Below, one piece after another: positions 1 to 5,583 of a DNA stretch of 6,887 nucleotides. Under the pieces are notes generated by a model. The model was not told where the DNA came from, searched no databases, and saw only the letters and a list, made by a program, of their open reading frames with translations. The DNA is taken from positions 1 to 6,887 of the forward strand of contig CAIOUK010000154.1 of assembly GCA_903861445.1 (NCBI GenBank), read 5' to 3'. The translations under genes and the position numbers were made by a program. Positions within the stretch are counted from its first letter, which is position 1, and the number at the start of each line of letters is the position of its first letter. This DNA is from an uncultured Verrucomicrobia subdivision 3 bacterium (lineage in GTDB: Bacteria; Verrucomicrobiota; Verrucomicrobiia; Limisphaerales; UBA11358).

Positions 1-685
1 CATGCAGCGCGGCGCGGGCAATCAGCGGCCGTTCCTCGCGACCCGGCTTGAGGTAAAAATCTTTTTTGAGCCGCGAGAGCCAGAGTTTTTTGCCACCGTA
101 AAGTTCATCGGCCACCACCGGAAAACCGGCGTGCTTCAAGTGAACGCGAATCTGGTGCGTGCGATCGGTGAACGGCGAACAGCGCAGCAGCGTCCAGTCG
201 GAAAACTGTTCCAGCACTTCAAATTCCGTCCGCGATTTTTTACCTTCGAGCGGGTTCACGCACATCTGGCCGGGTTTCACCGGGTGCGGCGCGAGCTTGG
301 CATCCACTTCAAATTGTGGCGCTGGCGGCGCGCCCCACGCGAGCGCGACGTATTTTCGCAACGGTTTTTCCGCTCCAAAAAAATCGGCCAGCGCAATCTG
401 TGCCGGTTTGTTTTTCGCCAGCAGGATGACGCCGCTGGTCTCGCAATCGAGCCGGTGGGCGTTGTGCAAATAAGTGAGACCCCGTTCGCGCGCCCACGGT
501 TTGCCGGCGGCGAGGCCGTCGAGCAACAGCTTCATCAGGCTGGGCCGGTTTTCGTCATGCGCATCGGGTGCGGTGAGCAGACCGGCGGGCTTGTCGAGCG
601 CGAGCAGATGCTCGTCTTCAAACAGGACAGGAATTTCCCAGAATTCCTTGGTCGCGGGTGAGGAGAGTTTGATGGCGGCGCTCAC
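1..685 (-). CDS. RluA-family RNA pseudouridine synthase (C-terminus cut by window edge)
   Basis: Enzyme that isomerises specific uridines in ribosomal or transfer RNA to pseudouridine in the cytoplasm. The frame runs unbroken for 228 residues and leaves the window before a stop. The family signature HRLDCETSG lies at residues 77-85, with Asp80 as the expected catalytic aspartate. An early 'LALDKPAGLLTAP' stretch (28-40), the RTHQIRVHL motif (175-183) and the 'VADELYGG' stretch (191-198) follow in the order normal for the family. The protein starts directly with the catalytic domain, with no room for an N-terminal S4 RNA-binding domain, so it resembles RluA more than RluC or RluD. The start is a GTG whose last two bases overlap the TGA of the upstream gene (GTGA, 685-682). 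The first in-frame ATG is residue 51, inside the domain, so it is not the start. The target uridine cannot be told from sequence. I expect a few dozen more residues beyond the edge. Confidence 0.93.
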   Translation of the reverse strand, partial: MSAAIKLSSPATKEFWEIPVLFEDEHLLALDKPAGLLTAPDAHDENRPSLMKLLLDGLAAGKPWARERGLTYLHNAHRLDCETSGVILLAKNKPAQIALADFFGAEKPLRKYVALAWGAPPAPQFEVDAKLAPHPVKPGQMCVNPLEGKKSRTEFEVLEQFSDWTLLRCSPFTDRTHQIRVHLKHAGFPVVADELYGGKKLWLSRLKKDFYLKPGREERPLIARAALH

Positions 686-2343
686 GGCTTGGCGCTTTTG
701 CCCATCAGCTCGGCATAGACCGGCGTGTTGCGCAGCTCGCGATTGGCCTCGTTTTGGAGCCAGAGGTTGAACGCCTCGTTCTGCCGCGCGCGACGGACTT
801 GCGCGAGGAACTGCGGCATGTCGGCGGTTTTCTTCACCTGATCCATCGGCAACAGTGAGCGCACGAGCAACACAAAGCCGCCGTCCGGCGTGGGCATGAA
901 ATTACTCGCGCGACCGATCGGCGTGGTGAAGGCGGCCTGCTTCAACTGCCGCAGATCAACCCGTTCGCCAACTTCCGGCACCTCCTGCGAACTCAAGGAA
1001 AACGGGGTCAGAACCACCGGCAACTGACCGGCCGTAATCGCCGCCTGCGCGAAGGTTTTGCCCGCCGCCAGCTGGATGGCGGCGGTGACTTGAAAATTGG
1101 TGCCCGCCTGTTGCGCCAGCACGGTGGACGTGTAATTTTCAAAATCCTGGGTGACGCGGCTGCGGATTTGTTCCAGCGCCGGAATGCTGCTCGGAATCTG
1201 CTGCGCCAGCGCGAGGATATAATAGGCCTCGGGACCGGGCACCGGACCGGCGAGCGGTTCGTCTGCCGACATTTTGAAGGCGGCCTCGGTGAAGGTGACC
1301 GGGGCGTTGAAATCTTCCGGGCCACCCGCCTTGTCAAACGGCGCGGTGGTTACGAGCGTCAAGCCTTTTTGCTTCGCCAACGCGGTGAGATTCTCCGGCT
1401 TCACCGGGTCTTGCGCGAAGAGCGCGCCGGCAAATTCATTCGCCGCCACTTTCGCTTCTTCCAACGCGCGCTGGCGGACGATGGTTTCCGCGATCTTGGC
1501 CTTGGCTTCCGCCGGCGTCTTGGCGCCGGGCACCGCCTCCAGACCGTTCTGGTTGACATACGCCTCGGCCTGCGCGGTGACGTTGGTCTTGCCGATTTTC
1601 TGCTCGGCAGCGGCGAGATAATTGGACGCCGCGAACGCGACGTAATTCACCTGCACCCGGTCCGGCTGGCGGTAAGCGGCCATATTGTTCGTGTAAAACT
1701 GGGCGATGGCGGCGGGCGTAGCATGGACGTTGGCGAGATAATTCGACGCGGCAAAAAACACCGCCTGCACGGAAACTTCCTGATGTTCGCGGTCGTAAAG
1801 TTGACCCACTTCCTGCGGCGTGACAAACGTCCCGGACAAACCGAGCGTCGTGATGAGCTGTTGGGTGGTCAATTCACTCCGCAGATAATTCCGGAAATCC
1901 GCCAGCGTGAGGCCTTCACGCGCGAGCACCTCCGAGATGAATTTATCCATCGGCACCGGCTGGCCGCCGCGCCCGAGCGAGCGCAACATCTCATTCGCCG
2001 CCGTCACCACCGCGTCTTCGCCGATGTGAATGCCAAGTTTTTGCGCCTTGCGCAGGAGCATCAGCCGGACGTAAGTCTCGCGGTCAATGTCCGCGCGTTT
2101 GACATTGGCGTTGTGATCCGGAAACGAGCCGTAGTGCAGCCAGTAATAAAAGTAAAATTCCCGCTGGCTCCGCGCGTAATCCTCCGCGCTGACTTCCCTG
2201 CCGTAAAGCGTGCCGAAACCGCCGTCCGCACGGCCGCCGCCGTTCGTCGGCGCTTTCCACATAAACCCGATGAAGGAAACGATGGTGAGGCCGGCAAGGA
2301 GAATCCAAAGCCAGCTCGAATGTTTGCGAATTGTTCCAATCAT
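682..2343 (-). CDS. Membrane-anchored SurA/PpiD-like periplasmic folding factor
   Basis: A 553-residue protein that probably helps outer-membrane or secreted proteins fold, held to the inner membrane and facing the periplasm. Residues 1-8 are basic and residues 10-29 form one hydrophobic helix, as in PpiD. Residues 45-190 look like the SurA N-terminal chaperone domain (a 'LYGREVSAEDYARSQ' start, then helices around 'YVRLMLLRKAQKLGI' and 'LTLADFRNYLRSEL'). Residues 290-400 resemble the C-terminal half of PpiD-type proteins. I do not see a convincing parvulin domain between them, so the peptidyl-prolyl isomerase label often given to such proteins may not hold here. Residues 192-206 and 232-246 share the exact octapeptide FAASNYLA, 40 residues apart. 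The ATG is the only sensible start, because an in-frame TAG lies nine codons upstream with no other start between. No clear Shine-Dalgarno sequence is seen. It lies 63 bp after hemB and overlaps the next gene by four bases, so it is probably the middle gene of an operon. Confidence 0.85.
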   Translation of the reverse strand: MIGTIRKHSSWLWILLAGLTIVSFIGFMWKAPTNGGGRADGGFGTLYGREVSAEDYARSQREFYFYYWLHYGSFPDHNANVKRADIDRETYVRLMLLRKAQKLGIHIGEDAVVTAANEMLRSLGRGGQPVPMDKFISEVLAREGLTLADFRNYLRSELTTQQLITTLGLSGTFVTPQEVGQLYDREHQEVSVQAVFFAASNYLANVHATPAAIAQFYTNNMAAYRQPDRVQVNYVAFAASNYLAAAEQKIGKTNVTAQAEAYVNQNGLEAVPGAKTPAEAKAKIAETIVRQRALEEAKVAANEFAGALFAQDPVKPENLTALAKQKGLTLVTTAPFDKAGGPEDFNAPVTFTEAAFKMSADEPLAGPVPGPEAYYILALAQQIPSSIPALEQIRSRVTQDFENYTSTVLAQQAGTNFQVTAAIQLAAGKTFAQAAITAGQLPVVLTPFSLSSQEVPEVGERVDLRQLKQAAFTTPIGRASNFMPTPDGGFVLLVRSLLPMDQVKKTADMPQFLAQVRRARQNEAFNLWLQNEANRELRNTPVYAELMGKSAKP

Positions 2344-2406
2344 AGTGCAAAAAAGTGAACGTGCAGCCTAGCTGGCCGGTAGAAGTAAGGCAAACGTAAA
2401 AGCCGG

Positions 2407-3390
2407 TTAACGCTGCAACCACTTCGCCACGTCCAGCGCGGCGTAGGTGATGAGGATGTCCGCGCCGGCGCGACGCATGGCCAGCAAACTTTCCAGCGTC
2501 ACCGCGCGCTCGTCAATCCAGCCGTTCGCGGCGGCAGCCTTGATCATCGCGTGTTCACCGCTCACGGCGTAGGCGGCTGTCGGCAGGCCGAATTCCTGTT
2601 TCACGCGATGGATGATGTCCAGATACGCCAATGCCGGCTTGACCATCACCATGTCCGCGCCTTCCTGAATATCCAAAGCCACTTCGCGGAGAGCTTCGTT
2701 GCCATTCGCCGCATCCATCTGATAACTGCGCCGGTCGCCGAAACTTGGCGCGGATTCCGCCACCTCGCGGAACGGGCCGTAAAACGCGGAAGCGAACTTC
2801 GCCGCGTAGCTCATGATCGGCGTGTCAAAAAAACCTTCGTTGTCCAGTTCCGCGCGGATGGCGCGGACGCGCCCGTCCATCATATCGCTCGGGGCCACGA
2901 TGTCCGCGCCGGCCTCGGCGTGGCTGGCGGCGGTGCGCGCGAGCAGCTTGAGCGACGGGTCGTTCAAGATTTTGCCGCCATGCACGATGCCGCAATGGCC
3001 GTGGCTCATGTATTCGCAGAGGCAAACGTCCGTGATGACGAGCAGCGACGGTAATTCTTTTTTCAGCAACCGCACAGTTTGCTGCACGATGCCGTTTTTG
3101 ACGTAAGCACCGGTAGCCTTTTCATCTTTCTTGTCGGGAATGCCGAACAGTAAAACTGCCGATATGCCGAGCGCATGAGCCTTGGCGGCTTCGCGCAAAA
3201 TTTCATCCGGCGAAAGTTGAAACACGCCCGACATGGCCGCGACCGGTCGGCGGAGTTTCTTGCCGCTGCGCGCGAACAGCGGCAGGACGAGCTGCGAAAC
3301 GTTCAGCGAGTTTTCGGCGACAAGGCGGCGCAGCGCCGGCGACGTGCGCAGGCGGCGCGGGCGAACCACGGGAAATCCGGGCGAATTCAT
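2407..3390 (-). CDS. hemB: Porphobilinogen synthase (delta-aminolevulinic acid dehydratase)
   Basis: Joins two molecules of 5-aminolevulinate to give porphobilinogen, the second common step of haem and other tetrapyrrole synthesis, in the cytoplasm. The 327-residue length is normal for the family. The zinc-site cysteines are present in 'DVCLCEYMSHGHCG' (Cys123, Cys125, Cys133), so this is the zinc type and not the aspartate-rich magnesium type. The two active-site lysines are Lys198 in 'SYAAKFASAFYGPFR' and Lys251 in 'MVMVKPALAYLD', the second being the Schiff-base lysine. 'VAPSDMMDGRV' (165-175) and the C-terminal 'DILITYAALD' (311-320) also fit. One small departure is His280 in the 'VSGEH' stretch, where E. 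coli has Tyr and human has Phe. The ATG start is supported by an in-frame TAG four codons upstream. There is no visible Shine-Dalgarno sequence. It appears to be the first gene of a minus-strand operon and is divergent from the GAF gene. Confidence 0.98.
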   Translation of the reverse strand: MNSPGFPVVRPRRLRTSPALRRLVAENSLNVSQLVLPLFARSGKKLRRPVAAMSGVFQLSPDEILREAAKAHALGISAVLLFGIPDKKDEKATGAYVKNGIVQQTVRLLKKELPSLLVITDVCLCEYMSHGHCGIVHGGKILNDPSLKLLARTAASHAEAGADIVAPSDMMDGRVRAIRAELDNEGFFDTPIMSYAAKFASAFYGPFREVAESAPSFGDRRSYQMDAANGNEALREVALDIQEGADMVMVKPALAYLDIIHRVKQEFGLPTAAYAVSGEHAMIKAAAANGWIDERAVTLESLLAMRRAGADILITYAALDVAKWLQR

Positions 3391-3440
3391 GACGTCAGTC
3401 TAGGTTTTGCGGGGCGCGGGCAAAAGCGGAAAGTTTCCAG

Positions 3441-3561
3441 CCACAGATGCACACAGATGAAACACAGATTACAGAATCAAAAGGCGGTTGGCAGCAAAGG
3501 GAGACACGAATTTTACGAATTAACACGGATTTAATCAGTGAAAATTTGTGTAATCCGTGTC
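3441..3561. repeat. Intergenic repeat element with phased CACAGAT/ACGAAT units and inverted ends
   Basis: The left part carries CACAGATG at 3442-3449 and 3452-3459 and CACAGATT at 3463-3470, spaced 10 and 11 bp apart. The right part carries ACGAAT/ACGGAT units near 3506, 3515 and 3525, again about 10 bp apart. ACACGGATT (3523-3531) is perfectly inverted against AATCCGTGT (3552-3560). The left unit 3462-3474 is inverted against 3548-3560 with 11 of 13 bases matching. I recall similar 'cacagat...cacggatt...aatccgtgt' stretches between genes in verrucomicrobial and related genomes, but could not search for copies. It also forms an open frame fused to the GAF gene, which I regard as non-coding. 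Confidence 0.6.
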
Positions 3562-3635
3562 AAAAAAATTTGCCCCCGCCTTGCACTTTTCCGAATTGGC
3601 CTACATTCAGCCGCTCGCCACCGCCAAAAGAAGGT

Positions 3636-3663
3636 TTGAACTGCCGGCGATTGGCCTTAAAAT
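3636..3663 (+). promoter_or_regulatory. Candidate sigma-70-type promoter for the GAF-DUF4230 pair
   Basis: TTGAAC (3636-3641) and TAAAAT (3658-3663) are separated by 16 bp and match the TTGACA/TATAAT consensus at 4 and 5 of 6 positions. Transcription would begin near 3670, giving a leader of about 25 bases. TAATAT at 3683-3688 is an alternative -10 box that would place the start almost at the ATG (a leaderless message), but it has no good -35 partner. The rest of 3562-3695 shows no gene. The hemB promoter must also lie somewhere in 3391-3695 on the other strand; I could not place it with confidence. Confidence 0.35.
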
Positions 3664-3695
3664 TACTCCAACGTCGCACCAGTAATATTTTCATT

Positions 3696-4211
3696 ATGAG
3701 CGCACCGATTCCCAAAAACGAAAAGCAACGCATCGCCGTGTTGTGGCAATACGAAGTGCTGGACACCGTGCCGGAAGCCATGTTCGACGACCTGACGGAA
3801 CTGGCCGCCAGCATTTGCGAAGTGCCCATCGCGCTCATCTCACTCGTGGACGAAGACCGGCAATGGTTCAAGGCCAAAGTCGGGCTGACGGTGAAGCAAA
3901 CCACGCGCGACATTTCGTTTTGCGCGCACGCCATCTTGCAAAAGAAACTCTTCATCGTGCCAGACGCCACGAAAGATGTGCGCTTCAAAAATAATCCGCT
4001 GGTCACCGGTCCGCGCAAAATCCGTTTCTACGCCGGCATCCCGCTGACTACGCCTTCCGGCCATGCGCTCGGCACGCTGTGCGTGCTGGATCGGAAGCCA
4101 CGCCAGTTGCGCCCCGAACAAAAGCGCGCCCTGCAAATTCTCGCCCGCCACGTCATGGCCCAGCTCGAAATGCGCCGCCGCATCCGCGAACTTTCGGGTG
4201 GGAAGAAATAA
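3696..4211 (+). CDS. Stand-alone GAF-domain protein
   Basis: A 171-residue soluble protein made almost wholly of one GAF domain, a fold that binds small ligands or mediates signalling. The N-terminus (residues 5-65) follows the pattern found at the head of many bacterial sensor kinases and cyclases: a leader with 'YEVLDTVPEAMFDDL' (19-33), then 'PIALISLVDEDRQWFKAKVGL' in two halves (44-54 and 55-64). 'FCAHAIL' (75-81), 'DATKDVRF' (90-97), 'IRFYAGIPL' (109-117) and 'LGTLCVLDR' (125-133) complete the domain. No kinase, GGDEF, EAL or DNA-binding domain follows, so any output must come through a partner. The open frame extends upstream to 3447, but that part only translates the intergenic repeat, and the family pattern begins at the ATG at 3696. 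No Shine-Dalgarno sequence is seen. The DUF4230 gene follows after 15 bp, so the two probably share a transcript. The ligand is unknown. Confidence 0.9.
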   Translation: MSAPIPKNEKQRIAVLWQYEVLDTVPEAMFDDLTELAASICEVPIALISLVDEDRQWFKAKVGLTVKQTTRDISFCAHAILQKKLFIVPDATKDVRFKNNPLVTGPRKIRFYAGIPLTTPSGHALGTLCVLDRKPRQLRPEQKRALQILARHVMAQLEMRRRIRELSGGKK

Positions 4212-4226
4212 CGCCACCCAACCGCC

Positions 4227-4805
4227 ATGCGGCCAATTCGCAATTTCATCTGGACGCTGACAGCGGTCGTCACGCTGGCGGCGGCGGTTTATCTTACGTT
4301 CACCGCTGCCCGCTGGTTCAATCGCGGTGCCAGCCAGTTTTTCTGGAACACCACCAGCGTCGTTCACGAGGTGCAGTCGTTGTCCGACCTCGTCACGGTG
4401 AAATACGTCATGAACAAGGTCGTCGTGCTGGAAGACGTAAAATGGTATGGCGAGAGCCGTGTGCTGCTCCTCGCGCAAGGTGTCGTGAAAGCGGGCATTG
4501 ATTTGAAACGGCTCAAGCCGGCGGACATCGCCATCACCGGCAAAAAAATTTCCCTGCGCCTGCCGCCGCCGCAGATTACCGACGCCTACCTCGATGACAA
4601 GGCCAGCCAGGTGATTGACCACACGACGGGTTTGCTCCGCGCGTTCGACAAGGATTTGGAGCAGTCCGCGCGGCAGAATGCCGTGGACGACATCGCCCGC
4701 GCCGCGCGCCGCGCCGGCATTTTGGACGAGGCAGACAAACGCGCCCGCGCCGAGCTGCAAAACTTCTTCACGCGCGCGGGCTTTGAAACGGTGGAATTTC
4801 GGTGA
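4227..4805 (+). CDS. DUF4230-family membrane-anchored protein of unknown function
   Basis: A 192-residue protein with one N-terminal hydrophobic helix (about residues 6-27) after a short basic start, so it is probably an inner-membrane anchor with the body outside the cytoplasm. The body fits my memory of the DUF4230 family: 'VQSLSDLVTVKY' (49-60), then 'LLLAQGVVKAGIDLKRLK' (80-97), the 'ISLRLPPPQI' stretch (108-117) and a long C-terminal helical part rich in Ala, Arg and Asp (140-185) ending in 'FFTRAGFETVEF'. DUF4230 has no settled function that I know of. It starts 15 bp after the GAF gene on the same strand, which suggests co-expression. Its stop is only 5 bp from the stop of the convergent gene on the other strand, leaving no room for a terminator between them. 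Confidence 0.82.
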   Translation: MRPIRNFIWTLTAVVTLAAAVYLTFTAARWFNRGASQFFWNTTSVVHEVQSLSDLVTVKYVMNKVVVLEDVKWYGESRVLLLAQGVVKAGIDLKRLKPADIAITGKKISLRLPPPQITDAYLDDKASQVIDHTTGLLRAFDKDLEQSARQNAVDDIARAARRAGILDEADKRARAELQNFFTRAGFETVEFR

Positions 4806-4810
4806 AGCTG

Positions 4811-5161
4811 CTAATACGAACTTAGAAAACGTCGTCTCCGCTGGAGGAATAAACCAAGACAAAATCCCATCACAGAAAAAATTGCTGGTGAAAATCCCGC
4901 AATGTAACTGTGCGTCATGTAACTCTGGCCAAGCTCATGAAGAATCGCTGGCCCTTCGTTTGGATCTCTCAACCAGCTGAACGTCAGCATGACTGGAACC
5001 GCGGCGATGACTGATGCCAAAGCAATACCCCAAGGCCGCCACAAACCTAACAGCAAGCAAATGGCGGAAAGAAATACTGCGAAACCATAAACGCTGCTGA
5101 ACGTCGGCTCTTTGTCGGCAACTTCGGCGATAATGGGTGTCAATTTGTGCACATTCACCAT
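4811..5161 (-). CDS. Small hypothetical membrane protein (three predicted helices)
   Basis: A 116-residue protein that I cannot assign to a named family. Hydrophobic segments lie at about residues 24-40, 43-63 and 86-106, separated by 'LWRPWG' and by a polar loop with 'WLRDPNEGPAILHELG' (63-78). The tail 'QRRRRF' is strongly basic, which suggests a cytoplasmic C-terminus. The 'RDP..GPAI' loop reminds me of small uncharacterised membrane proteins in PVC-group bacteria, but this is memory only. The ATG start is well constrained, since an in-frame TAA lies four codons upstream. No Shine-Dalgarno sequence is obvious. The gene follows the other small membrane gene after 55 bp on the same strand, and both sit in DNA of lower GC than their neighbours. 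The patterned hydrophobic and loop sequence argues that it is a real gene. Confidence 0.68.
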   Translation of the reverse strand: MVNVHKLTPIIAEVADKEPTFSSVYGFAVFLSAICLLLGLWRPWGIALASVIAAVPVMLTFSWLRDPNEGPAILHELGQSYMTHSYIAGFSPAIFSVMGFCLGLFLQRRRRFLSSY

Positions 5162-5216
5162 GCGGTCATGTTAGAAATTTCACGCTGCATAAATCAGTCA
5201 CGCGAAAGATACTGCT

Positions 5217-5525
5217 TCATGAAACTCCTCGCAGATGCCAGACAAAACCTGATAAAAAGCCTGAAATAATAATTAGCGGTAAATATCCAAACCGAATCAG
5301 CCCAATGTCCACACGGCTCGGAGACTGTGGTTGCCGCCAAATCAACACGGCTACGCCACCCCAAAACGCAACCAATGCAATGCCACAAACTTGAGCCATG
5401 ACGCCGCCATCTAAAATCATGGCAGACAAAATCCCCAAAACAATTTGTAGTAAAAGCGCGTCGTAAATTGCGCTGTCATACTTTGCCGCAATCGGTAGTC
5501 GCTTCATGGTGAAGTGGCTTAACAT
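5217..5525 (-). CDS. Small conserved-looking hypothetical membrane protein (three predicted helices)
   Basis: A 102-residue protein with hydrophobic segments at about residues 21-40, 42-63 and 76-96. The second ends in 'FWGGVAVLIWRQPQSP' (54-69), followed by 'RVDIGLIRFGYLPLIII' (71-87). I associate this pattern with uncharacterised membrane proteins of Verrucomicrobiota and relatives, but I cannot name a family or a function. The first ATG (5525) is chosen over the second Met (residue 7) because an AGG lies at 5536-5534 on the coding strand, with 8 bases between it and the ATG, and because an in-frame TAG sits immediately before that ATG. The gene lies 58 bp downstream of mpl on the same strand, with a hairpin in the spacer, and is followed by the second small membrane gene. 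GC is lower than in mpl. Confidence 0.72.
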   Translation of the reverse strand: MLSHFTMKRLPIAAKYDSAIYDALLLQIVLGILSAMILDGGVMAQVCGIALVAFWGGVAVLIWRQPQSPSRVDIGLIRFGYLPLIIISGFLSGFVWHLRGVS

Positions 5526-5534
5526 CTATATTAC

Positions 5535-5580
5535 CTGCCAACCGTAGGCCGGTTGATTTTGGTTGGCAAGGCGTTTTGCC
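5535..5580 (-). promoter_or_regulatory. Hairpin-forming spacer between mpl and the small membrane gene
   Basis: Three overlapping inverted repeats are visible: TGCCAACC (5536-5543) with GGTTGGCA (5561-5568), an 8-bp stem; AACCG (5540-5544) with CGGTT (5550-5554); and GGCAA (5565-5569) with TTGCC (5576-5580). They compete with each other. No T-run follows on the minus strand, so this is not a standard intrinsic terminator. The 8-bp stem ends at the AGG ribosome binding site of the downstream gene and may mask it. Folding in the cell is an inference. Confidence 0.45.
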
Positions 5581-5583
5581 GGT

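Noticed and set aside
2..661. Long plus-strand open frame of 219 residues at the left edge
   Set aside because: It is antisense to the RluA-family gene, whose minus-strand frame carries clear family motifs. The plus-strand product is Arg/Phe-rich with no recognisable domain.
1090..2358. Plus-strand open frame of 422 residues opposite the folding factor
   Set aside because: The product is Arg-, His- and Gly-rich, as expected from the antisense of a GC-rich gene. The minus strand has a membrane anchor and family structure.
3441..3561. CRISPR-like array from the short repeated units
   Set aside because: Units are about 8-10 bp with almost no spacers, unlike CRISPR repeats of about 25-35 bp separated by unique spacers.
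3595..3657. Direct repeat ATTGGCCT at 3595-3602 and 3650-3657 upstream of the GAF gene
   Set aside because: Eight bases twice, 55 bp apart, without a palindrome, is too weak to call an operator.
4836..4847. Small hairpin CTCC-GCT-GGAG after the DUF4230 gene as a terminator
   Set aside because: The stem is only four base pairs and no T-run follows on the plus strand.
3840..4862. Minus-strand open frame of 340 residues opposite the GAF and DUF4230 genes
   Set aside because: It covers two plus-strand genes with clear family patterns and has no domain of its own.
5137..5394. Plus-strand open frame of 85 residues opposite the small membrane genes
   Set aside because: It has no domain or hydrophobic pattern and overlaps both minus-strand membrane genes, which have plausible helices and loops.
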